48,995 bases of DNA. Source: an uncultured Bacteroidales bacterium. GTDB lineage: Bacteria > Bacteroidota > Bacteroidia > Bacteroidales > F082. Numbering within the stretch: position 1 is the first letter of the stretch; every line of letters begins with the position of its first letter. Shown piece after piece: positions 16,401 to 23,201 of the stretch. Made by a program: the position numbers and the translations under genes. The stretch spans positions 1 through 48,995 of the forward strand of contig CALFIT010000286.1 of assembly GCA_937877465.1 (NCBI GenBank), in the 5' to 3' direction. The notes under the pieces were generated by a model. That model was not told the origin of the DNA. It did not search any database and saw nothing but the letters and a program-made list of their open reading frames with translations.

Positions 16401-18257
16401 AGTGTTGTAAGGCCAGTTGCTTTGGGCGAGGAAATACTTGCCGGCCACGTTGCCAAAGGCAGGCATCCAGTTGCCGGTGTTGTCAGCGTATGGGCCATAG
16501 GTGGGCATGAAGTCGCCATCGAAGAGGTCGTAGACACCCCAAACGTAGGCGTCGTTGACGAAGGAGTAGGAGGTCTCGGTGGGGCAGAGAAGACCGACGG
16601 CACCGGCGTTCTCGCCGTTGTAGGTGCGACGCATCCAAGCCTCGCAGAAGCAGTCGGAGCTGTAGTTGAACTTACCCGTGAGGCAGTTGATGGACATCAC
16701 GAAAGGCAGCTTGCCCACGTTGTTCATCTGTGCGACATGGGTGTTGCGCACTGCGGGTTCGCCCCAGCCAGTCTCCAAGCCGTGGTCGCGGTGCTGCAAC
16801 CAGAATGAGCCTTGGTTGATGGCTTGCACGACCAATTCGGGCGAGCCGTTGTTCCAATCGCCAAGTTCGCTCGGCGTGGCAGGGATGTAACCCGTACCCG
16901 AAGGCCCGAAATAGCTGGTCACCATCGAGGTGTTCTGGTTGCTCGACCATGTGTTGCCGGGCGAGCCGCTGTAGATGCAGTTGATGCGGTTGGTGTCGTA
17001 GCCTTTCAAGCGCATGTAGCCACCAAACACCTCGGAGCAGAGTTGGAACCAACGTTCTGTTTGCCAGCCCAATGCGGTGATGGGACGGGCGTAGAAGTCG
17101 GCGTCCATGTTGGGGTTGGTGTACTCATATTCGAGTTGTTTGCCGACGAAGACAGGAAGCTGTGCGGGCGTTTCGGCAATCAGGCGCGAAAACACCATGT
17201 CGGGCAGGTTGTCGTTGCCCTCGGCATCGGCATAGCGGTTGTCGGTGATGCAGCTGCCGTTGTAGGGGTGGCTGACGGTCTCGGCAGGGATGTATTGGCC
17301 CATGTTGGTGCCGTGGTCACCCAACAGGCAGACGGCCACAGGGGCAATCTCCCATGTGTGGTAGGCATTGTGGAACCAGCTCTTCATCATCTCTGTGGTG
17401 GTGGCAGGCATCTCGTCGAGGCGGAAGACCTCGGTGATGATGCCTTGGCGGGTGCGGTATTCCTTCAGCTGGTTGGCGTATTCGGCCCAAGCGTCGTTGT
17501 TGGGCGTGATGATGAGGTATTCGGCTCCTTCCTTGTCGTCGCGCAGCCATTCCTGCATACGCTTCTCGTAGTCGATGACGGGCAGTTGGTCGTAGTTCAT
17601 CAGCTCTGCGGCCAAGATGGGGTCCCAATAGGGCGAGCGCAGGCGGTCGTCGCCGAAGTGGCCGTTGCCGCCTTCAAAGCTGACCGAAAGCTCGATGTTG
17701 GTGTAGACCTTCAGCTCTTTGGTGACGGGGTTGTACTGGAAAGGCGTGATGGCCACGGTGACGGCCTCAACGCCACGGATGTACGACTCGCCCATCACGA
17801 AAGGCTCGGCGGGAAAGAAGGCGTCCTTGCCGTAGACGGCCATGTCTTTCACATAGTTCATGTCGGGTTCCTCGCTCTCGGCTTGGATGCGGAGGGCAGG
17901 GGCGATGTTGACGTTATGGATGGTCTCGGTCTCGAAGCTGACCACATTGAGGGTGGCTTTGGCCCCTTGCGGGACAGCCATCATGCGGCTGTCGGTAGGC
18001 AGGTTGGGTAGCCCTGCGTCGTTGGGGATGGCGATGGCGGAGATGCTGATCTCCGACATTTCCTCGCCACGGTAGGTGATGGGGTTCAAAGACATCTGGC
18101 CGAGGTTGTAGCTGATGCGCAACCCGTCGCGTGTCTTCTCCGTCAGGTTGAAACCTTGCTTTCCCTTCAGGGGATAGTCGAAGGTTTGCGCCATGCCGTG
18201 GATGCCCGTGAGGACGGCCAAGGCCATGGACAGGATTAAGGTCAATGATTTTTTCAT
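13419..18257 (-). CDS. Gingipain-like C25 cysteine peptidase, multidomain, T9SS-exported (copy A)
   Basis: This 1612-residue secreted protein has a signal peptide (about 1-23, ending GMAQ), a gingipain-type propeptide region (about 25-230) and a C25 peptidase domain (about 240-640). The catalytic pair is His492 in HRDHG and Cys525 in SINC, 33 residues apart, the same spacing as His211 and Cys244 of RgpB. Then come beta-rich Ig/CARDB-like domains (about 730-960) and a cleaved-adhesin-like domain (LEDFESGEFGEGW, about 965-1110). Several more beta domains follow, two with PG(P/L)(Q/N)DI signatures. The end is a T9SS tail: LFPNPTNGNV, VNELGQVV, GMYMIRIYT. It should cleave proteins at the cell surface or outside; substrate preference is not evident. 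It is monocistronic. Its last 140 or so residues closely resemble those of copy B. Confidence 0.95.
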   Translation of the reverse strand: MKKSLTLILSMALAVLTGIHGMAQTFDYPLKGKQGFNLTEKTRDGLRISYNLGQMSLNPITYRGEEMSEISISAIAIPNDAGLPNLPTDSRMMAVPQGAKATLNVVSFETETIHNVNIAPALRIQAESEEPDMNYVKDMAVYGKDAFFPAEPFVMGESYIRGVEAVTVAITPFQYNPVTKELKVYTNIELSVSFEGGNGHFGDDRLRSPYWDPILAAELMNYDQLPVIDYEKRMQEWLRDDKEGAEYLIITPNNDAWAEYANQLKEYRTRQGIITEVFRLDEMPATTTEMMKSWFHNAYHTWEIAPVAVCLLGDHGTNMGQYIPAETVSHPYNGSCITDNRYADAEGNDNLPDMVFSRLIAETPAQLPVFVGKQLEYEYTNPNMDADFYARPITALGWQTERWFQLCSEVFGGYMRLKGYDTNRINCIYSGSPGNTWSSNQNTSMVTSYFGPSGTGYIPATPSELGDWNNGSPELVVQAINQGSFWLQHRDHGLETGWGEPAVRNTHVAQMNNVGKLPFVMSINCLTGKFNYSSDCFCEAWMRRTYNGENAGAVGLLCPTETSYSFVNDAYVWGVYDLFDGDFMPTYGPYADNTGNWMPAFGNVAGKYFLAQSNWPYNTESKDITYTMFTAHCDAFLRVYTQVPQTMEVVHPDVVIAGLGEVSITAPEGCMISLVRENTEGGWNILAVAEATGDAQTIEFAPQVPPTEIHLVVTGQNYLRYEAVMSVIPADGPYIVFDSKVINDQNGNAQLDFGEAINLDVTLKNVGSEQMDAFEAVLETTSDYITITNGTAQYDGIGPNEMQTVENAFAFTVADNVPDNTSNAFTITVTNGEDTYVSNLAIKAYAPVLTIGGMTITEVNGNGNGRLDAGETATLSFAIENRGHSDAAATSVNIQMLSPYITVAESTVGFDNLNAGDSQTAVYDITISEDTPIGYSCPIVLTIVSGQYTEQKDFSVKVGLILEDFESGEFGEGWSNDASHPWTFVTENPYEGQYCVKSGGAGIANVTSNLTLRHEAGSNDTISFYYKVSSESGYDKLHFYIDNNEMGTWSGTVAWTKAAYAVSEGTHNYKWSYTKDGSVNNGSDCAWIDYVSLPAARIMAGTAGNDVTICEGNDAQIIGYAIHYDNLLWTTSGDGTFDDATIAMPMYTPGPQDIANHQATLTLTITGNGETMTDEMTVFIMDGVEITPALVGQNYCAVSEPQPIAVEITGDYISFSWLTDGDGEFEDASALETTYTPGLNDINNGVTLTAFAVSPGCGSVTYDYPFEMTPMPEMTLEADVVQLCEGENAYMNFSLYGIEGQGYVIINGAEYGLDENSTSIDLGHLPVGENVFNITEITSGCSTTFEEGELTFTVNVNANPTYTVSETNASFCEGESVDIAFNFIGTAPFMVEVDGTDGFVSEGDSYTMTFDAPAAFIVTNVTDATGCSTITPAHSVTIEMLSSVAQPEISGDTELDVRLTPTTTYTIANDVMVGFSIAPEEAGTLTPANDGKSVVVAWSDTYKGEAVLTATPTTECNNGNGTLNITVKNSTDVDEFSANVKLFPNPTNGNVTIEAEGMQRLTVVNELGQVVYDTELNADATTLDMSQFGVGMYMIRIYTNDGVGMKRVSVVR

Positions 18258-18311
18258 CGTATTAATATTGAGTTAAACTTATGATTGCTCTGACAAATTG
18301 GTTTCGTGCCG

Positions 18312-18319
18312 CAAAAATA
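18312..18319 (-). promoter_or_regulatory. Bacteroidota -7 box for C25 peptidase copy A
   Basis: On the - strand this reads TATTTTTG, fitting TAnnTTTG, 54 bases upstream of the start codon. No clear -33 element is seen. Confidence 0.55.
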
Positions 18320-18373
18320 AGATAAAATCCGACATATGTTATATAGGTGTGCCGCTTTTTTTAGGCCCGAAAA

Positions 18374-18404
18374 CAAAAAAAGAGACGCGAATCTCGCGCC
18401 TCTT
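18374..18404 (-). terminator. Rho-independent terminator after the beta-barrel gene
   Basis: On the - strand an 11-bp stem (AAGAGGCGCGA / TCGCGTCTCTT, one G-U pair) with a 3-base loop is followed by seven T residues. It ends the lipoprotein/beta-barrel operon. The GAGACGCGA / TCGCGCCTC core recurs at 31460-31485. Confidence 0.9.
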
Positions 18405-18434
18405 CTCAACCCTTAAAATAATTCGTATGAAAAC

Positions 18435-19313
18435 TTAGTCGTATTCACCCCAATTCATGCAGGCGCCTTTCAGCTGTTTTTTCAGCGGGAACATCAGCGT
18501 CACTTTCACGGTGGCATCGGTGTTGAAGCGCTTGCCCAAGAGATAGGGGTCGATGTAGCCGGCACCAATCACGTTGGTCGACTCGCCGTTGATTTCCTCC
18601 TTCGTGAACGAATTGATGACGGCACCATGGGCCGAGGCATCCACCTTCAAGAGGAGGTAGTAGTTGCTGAAATTGATTTTGAAGAGTACACCGGCACCCA
18701 ACACCACGCCCACATTCCATTGGCGCAGGTTATGGGCACTCATCGTCACCGTGTCGATAGTGGCAGAGGCCTCGTTGTATTGTTGCTCTTCCGTGCCGTA
18801 GTTCAAGATTTCCATCTTCTGCCAAATCATACGGCCAGCGATAGGAAGGCTAAAACGTGGCGCGACAAAGACATAGGGCCTGATGTTGCCTAACGAGAAG
18901 TAGTGGGTGAAGGGAACCTGTATGTCGACTTCTTGATAGTCAACATCATATTGCCTGTAGAAATCCTTGTTCTCGTTGATGGCCACGGGGAAGTTAAGCA
19001 CCTCGTAATTGAGTTGCGTGTTACGCATGGCGTAGAGGCCTTCAAGGGAGATGGAGTTGTTGGCATTCAGCATCCGCTCAACGACCAAGCCGCCAGTGGG
19101 GCCGAAATTGAAAGGCTGGTTGTATTTCGTCTCCGTCCCGCCAAAGTGGAGCCAATAGGTCATGGTAAGGCCACCAGTGAGGCCGATGTTGTATCTGGCT
19201 TCCGACGAACTCACTCTGCTGTAGGCAGGTTTCAATGGCTTGTTGAATTGTGCCATTGCCGTGTTGCCTATCAAGGTCAAGACAAGGAGAAAAAGGATAT
19301 GCGCTTTTTTCAT
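18435..19313 (-). CDS. Outer membrane beta-barrel protein (PorT/OMP_b-brl-like)
   Basis: This 292-residue protein has a signal peptide (about 1-21, ending NTAMAQ). The rest has alternating polar and hydrophobic residues and paired Gly/aromatic positions, such as YNIGLTGGLTMTYW, NVGVVLGAGVLFKI and VKVTLMFPLKK, as expected for a small outer-membrane beta-barrel of the PorT-like type. PorT itself is a T9SS component, but many unrelated proteins share this fold, so a role in secretion is not claimed. It lies 24 bases after a lipoprotein gene in a two-gene operon between two T9SS cargo blocks. It could be a surface anchor or receptor for one of the neighbouring proteins. Confidence 0.78.
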   Translation of the reverse strand: MKKAHILFLLVLTLIGNTAMAQFNKPLKPAYSRVSSSEARYNIGLTGGLTMTYWLHFGGTETKYNQPFNFGPTGGLVVERMLNANNSISLEGLYAMRNTQLNYEVLNFPVAINENKDFYRQYDVDYQEVDIQVPFTHYFSLGNIRPYVFVAPRFSLPIAGRMIWQKMEILNYGTEEQQYNEASATIDTVTMSAHNLRQWNVGVVLGAGVLFKINFSNYYLLLKVDASAHGAVINSFTKEEINGESTNVIGAGYIDPYLLGKRFNTDATVKVTLMFPLKKQLKGACMNWGEYD

Positions 19314-19337
19314 AAGAGTTAGTGTTTCTTGAGTCGA

Positions 19338-20189
19338 TTATTCAGTGTATTCGCCGTGTTGAAGATCCCCCATGCTCTTCAGAATCCACACATTGCCAGG
19401 TAGAGGCAATGATCCGTTGTTGATAAGAGGTTGATACAGAATGGTTTCCTTGTTGTAGTAATACATGGACTGGGAACCGATTCTGAAGTCTTTGATGATG
19501 CGTGTTGTGAGGGTGTCAGAGGTGTTGTTGATGGTGTCGGTGGTAACGATGGTTTCCGTATCAACTTTGCCCGACATGATGACGGCGATGAGGGGTTGGG
19601 TCTTCGAACTGATGTTGCGGACTTCATAGTAGTAGGCAGTGAAGTAGGGGTCGTGTCCCATGATGTACATATACTGGAAGTCTTTGCTCGATGGGTTGCC
19701 TGACTTGAAATAGGAGGGGGCGATGGTGTCGTTGATGAAGTTGTCGAATCGCTGGTTTTGTTCAATCAACAGCATCGTGCTGTCGTTGCTTGAGTTTTCC
19801 AAAAAGATCAGCGAGCCGTTTTGGGCGTTATAGGGTCTGTTTTGGATATATTTGGCAATGCCTTTGTGTTGCTCGTAGATTTCGAAGTAGTCCTTGACGG
19901 GCAGTACCCCTGTGCGCGGTTGCCACAATGAGTCAATCTTCACAAAAGCTTCGTAGATGTAAGAGTCGACGAGGTATTTGCCATCGATTTTTGGTGGCTC
20001 GTCACCATAGTAAAGATGCTCCTGGCCAAATGCCATCAACAGACGCTGGGGCATGTAATCGTTGATGTTCGGAATCTGTTGGTATCCATAATAGATAGTG
20101 GCATTATCCTCCAGATCGTCTTTCAAACATGAGTTTAAAAGCAAAAGACCCGAGAGGAGGAGAATGGTTTTGAATAAGTGCTTCTTCAT
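19338..20189 (-). CDS. Lipoprotein of unknown function
   Basis: This 283-residue protein has a lipoprotein signal with lipobox LLNSC (Cys near residue 21) followed by the acidic KDDLED, which in Bacteroidota often favours outer-membrane and surface export. The body is rich in Tyr, Asn and Asp with no motif I recognise. Tyrosine-rich stretches such as YFEIY and FTAYYYEV suggest a beta-rich fold. It heads a two-gene operon with the beta-barrel protein, so the two may form an outer-membrane complex. Confidence 0.75.
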   Translation of the reverse strand: MKKHLFKTILLLSGLLLLNSCLKDDLEDNATIYYGYQQIPNINDYMPQRLLMAFGQEHLYYGDEPPKIDGKYLVDSYIYEAFVKIDSLWQPRTGVLPVKDYFEIYEQHKGIAKYIQNRPYNAQNGSLIFLENSSNDSTMLLIEQNQRFDNFINDTIAPSYFKSGNPSSKDFQYMYIMGHDPYFTAYYYEVRNISSKTQPLIAVIMSGKVDTETIVTTDTINNTSDTLTTRIIKDFRIGSQSMYYYNKETILYQPLINNGSLPLPGNVWILKSMGDLQHGEYTE

Positions 20190-20241
20190 CTTTTGTTATG
20201 TGCTTGAAGAGGTTCTAGGTATCAACTGCGATTTTAATCCG

Positions 20242-20249
20242 CAAATGTA
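20242..20249 (-). promoter_or_regulatory. Bacteroidota -7 box for the lipoprotein/beta-barrel operon
   Basis: The - strand reads TACATTTG, 52 bases upstream of the lipoprotein start codon, and matches TAnnTTTG. The -33 element is not clear. The gap 20190-20319 is AT-rich and holds no other feature; no convincing terminator for the upstream adhesin run is visible. Confidence 0.6.
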
Positions 20250-20319
20250 AGGATTTCTATTTTACATTCGACATATTAAACGCAATTTTTTTGTTATTAT
20301 TATTGTAAGCGATTATATA

Positions 20320-23190
20320 TTAGTTCGTTATGATGACTTTTTGGGTGACGGTTATGCCTTTGTAGTTGAACACAAAGAGATAAATGCCGTCATTATAGGT
20401 GCTTATGGTGTATGGGAATGGGCGTTCGGCGATCACACTCAGTTCGAAGTCGTCGATGAGTCGGCCTATCATGTCATAGACCTTGATGGCCACTATTCCT
20501 TGCATATTGCCTAACATGAGGGTCATCTTGCCGTGATTGGGGTTGGGCATGATGGCAATATTCGGATGGCCTTCTTGCTCGTCGGTGCCGATGAAGCTGC
20601 TGATGAGCCAGAAACGACGGACGATGCCGTTGTTAGGGTCGCAGGCATTGTAGACGGTCGCACGCAGCCAAACGGTGTCTTCGACGCGGCCAGTGACGGT
20701 GACGGAACAGAATTCGCCGACGTCGCCGTAGGAGCGCAGCAGCCAGCCGGTGTTGTTCTCAAGGCTCCAAACCACCGAGTCCCATACGTTGCCTTCATTT
20801 TGGTCCCATAGAGTGAAGTCGAAGCTATTCATCTCGAATTCGGTTGGCGTAATGACCCAGTGGGGTGCCACATTATAAGGATCGGTGGAATGGATTTCTG
20901 ACGGGTTGGGTGGCACCGACAAGCTCAGTTCCAAGTGGACGATGCTGTCGCACCCCAACGAATTGGGGATGGTGTCGGTGTAAAATCCGGGCTGGCTGTA
21001 GAGTTGGCCGTGCCATTCGTAGGCCGTGCAGCCGCCGCTGACGCTGTCGGTGCCGCCTTCGACGGTGGCCGTGAGCGAGAGCCGCAGGCTGACGATGCTG
21101 TCGCAGCCGAAAGTCGAGGTGAAGACTTGGTCGTAGATGCCGTCCTCTGTGTAGGTCGTGCCGTTCCATGTGTAGGAAGCACTGCACTCGCTGTGGACGA
21201 TGGTGTCGGGGTTGATGATGCGGTCGGCCACGACGAGGTGCAGGTCGATGATGCTGTCGCAACCTTCGGGGTTAGGCTTGACGATGTGTCGGTCGTAGGT
21301 TCCAGGGTGGTCGTAGACGAAGCTGAAGCCATGTCCTTCGTAGGTCTCAGGCTCGCCAAACCAGCAGCGCAGGTCGTTGAAGGCAGCGTAGAAACCGGGC
21401 AGGGCATCGACGTAGATGAGCAGGCTGTCGCTGCATTCGGGGTGGACGGCGTTGGCGACTTCGAGACCCAAGATGGTGTCGTTGATGATGGTCACGTCGA
21501 AGCCGTGACCGGTGTAGGTGCCGCCGCTACACACCTCGGCGCCTTCGGTGAGGGTGTGCGTCCTCGTGTCGACATAATATCTCGACACGTCGATGGCCTT
21601 CCCAAACGAGTTGACGGTGAGGACGACTTCATAAATGCGCTTCTCGGCGTAGGTGTGGGTGGCGGGGTTTTGTGTGCTGGTGGCACCGTCGCCAAAGTCC
21701 CAGTCGACAGTGTAGTTGTCTTGGTTGACGTCAGCCTCAAAGGTGATGCTCTCGTCGGGGCAGTATTCGTAGGTGCCTTGTTTCGGGACCAAGGTCTCGT
21801 TGAGGGTGACGCGCGTGCTCAGGTCGATGGTCTTCGAGCCCACCAAATAGGCATAGCCTTTGGCGAAGCCGAAGCCGTAGACATGGGCGTTGAAGCCTCG
21901 CTCGCACAGCAGGTGATGCACGCCGTGCTCGATGTTTTGACGGGTGAACGAGAACTCGTCGGAGCCTTCGACGCGCTCAAACGCGCTGGCAGGCAAGAGG
22001 TTGCCGTCCAAATACACCTCGTCGACGGCGTTGTTGTTGACGATGATGTTCACATGGTGCGTGCTGATGTCGATGTTCTCGTCGTTGAAGGTGGAGAAGG
22101 TGATTTCGTCGATGCGTTGCTCGACGGGGGCAATCCAAACCACCGAAGGGTCACCGATGCTGTTGTTGCCTCTCGTGGTGTTGTAGAGGTAGACGGCTGC
22201 GGCCCCCGACGACTCGATGAGGCACGATTTCTCGGTGCTCGTCAGCTCGAAGATGTAGGATTCGTTGGCCTGCAGGCTGACCAAGAACTGCCCGTTTTTG
22301 AGGATGGTGTTGTCGTTTGACGAGGAGGTCACCTTCACCATGTCTTTCTCGCGTTCGAGCGAGTTGGTGACCACGAATTTCTTGCCCCACGATTGCAGAG
22401 GCATGGCTTGCTCGAAGATGTGGTCGAAGCTGCTGCCGTTGTTGGGAATGGCGGTCAGGTTGTTGCCGTTGTAGACGGCGATGGGCTTACCGTCGCGTGC
22501 CGTCACCCGTGAGCCGCTCAGGTCGCGCATGTCGCTGTTGCTGTTGGAACGCACTTGGTAGGTCTGTCCTTGGTTCAGCTGCACGCTGAAGGTCTGGCCC
22601 GCCGCATGTCCGTTGAGGGTTTGGGTGGCCGGCGTGATGTCGACGGTGGTGTTGTTTTCGGTGGCCACGATGAGAAAGGCGCTGGTTTGGTTTTGGGTTT
22701 GGAAAGGCTGGTTCGAGGAGATGTGCGACTGGTCGTAGGTCTGTATGATGTAGTCGTCGGCAAGGCTTTGGATGGGCAGCACATACGAGGCATCGAACGA
22801 GAGGTAGGCGATGTTGGTGCAGAAGACCGAAACGGTGTCGGAGCAACTGACCAAGATGCCTTTGTTCTGTACCTGTTCGGAGTTGCCGTCGATGTAGGCC
22901 ACGTCTTCGGGGATGTCGACGGTGGTGATGTTGTCGGCTTGCACGGTGAAGTCGGTGCTCCAGCCGGTTTGTGGGTTGGTGATGGTGCCAGTGCAGTCGG
23001 TCTTCGAGCTGATGAGCACTTGGGTGAGGAGCCAGTTGCCGTTGTTGGGGGCGCTGGAGTGGTATTTGTGTCCGTTGGTCATAAACGAAACCCAAAACTC
23101 CGTGCCTTGCGTCGAAGCGTCTTGTGCCTTGGCGGTAATTGCGGCGAGCAGCAATGCTGAAAGGATGGCAAAAGGTTTGAAAATCTTCAT
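20320..23190 (-). CDS. IgGFc-binding-like/PKD adhesin with T9SS tail (adhesin 1)
   Basis: The ATG at 23190 gives 956 residues starting MKIFKPF and a normal signal peptide (ending TAKAQ). The longer reading from 23229 would overlap the upstream gene. An IgGFc-binding-like domain spans about residues 27-465, with STQGTEFWVSF, DHIFEQAMPLQSWGKKFVV and VVWIAPVEQRIDEITFSTF. A PKD domain follows (about 485-560, WDFGDGATST), then four Cys-containing units each ending in (G/E)C.DS (about 560-760). Next is the shared C-terminal module (about 770-875, HWVITPTEFEM) and a T9SS tail (MPNPNHGKM, VYDMIGRL, GIYLFVF). The human mucus protein FCGBP gives the domain its name; IgG binding here is untested. Its start lies 11 bases after the next gene upstream, so it is the last gene of a five-gene run. 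Confidence 0.92.
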   Translation of the reverse strand: MKIFKPFAILSALLLAAITAKAQDASTQGTEFWVSFMTNGHKYHSSAPNNGNWLLTQVLISSKTDCTGTITNPQTGWSTDFTVQADNITTVDIPEDVAYIDGNSEQVQNKGILVSCSDTVSVFCTNIAYLSFDASYVLPIQSLADDYIIQTYDQSHISSNQPFQTQNQTSAFLIVATENNTTVDITPATQTLNGHAAGQTFSVQLNQGQTYQVRSNSNSDMRDLSGSRVTARDGKPIAVYNGNNLTAIPNNGSSFDHIFEQAMPLQSWGKKFVVTNSLEREKDMVKVTSSSNDNTILKNGQFLVSLQANESYIFELTSTEKSCLIESSGAAAVYLYNTTRGNNSIGDPSVVWIAPVEQRIDEITFSTFNDENIDISTHHVNIIVNNNAVDEVYLDGNLLPASAFERVEGSDEFSFTRQNIEHGVHHLLCERGFNAHVYGFGFAKGYAYLVGSKTIDLSTRVTLNETLVPKQGTYEYCPDESITFEADVNQDNYTVDWDFGDGATSTQNPATHTYAEKRIYEVVLTVNSFGKAIDVSRYYVDTRTHTLTEGAEVCSGGTYTGHGFDVTIINDTILGLEVANAVHPECSDSLLIYVDALPGFYAAFNDLRCWFGEPETYEGHGFSFVYDHPGTYDRHIVKPNPEGCDSIIDLHLVVADRIINPDTIVHSECSASYTWNGTTYTEDGIYDQVFTSTFGCDSIVSLRLSLTATVEGGTDSVSGGCTAYEWHGQLYSQPGFYTDTIPNSLGCDSIVHLELSLSVPPNPSEIHSTDPYNVAPHWVITPTEFEMNSFDFTLWDQNEGNVWDSVVWSLENNTGWLLRSYGDVGEFCSVTVTGRVEDTVWLRATVYNACDPNNGIVRRFWLISSFIGTDEQEGHPNIAIMPNPNHGKMTLMLGNMQGIVAIKVYDMIGRLIDDFELSVIAERPFPYTISTYNDGIYLFVFNYKGITVTQKVIITN

Positions 23191-23201
23191 GTCGGTTGAA
23201 T

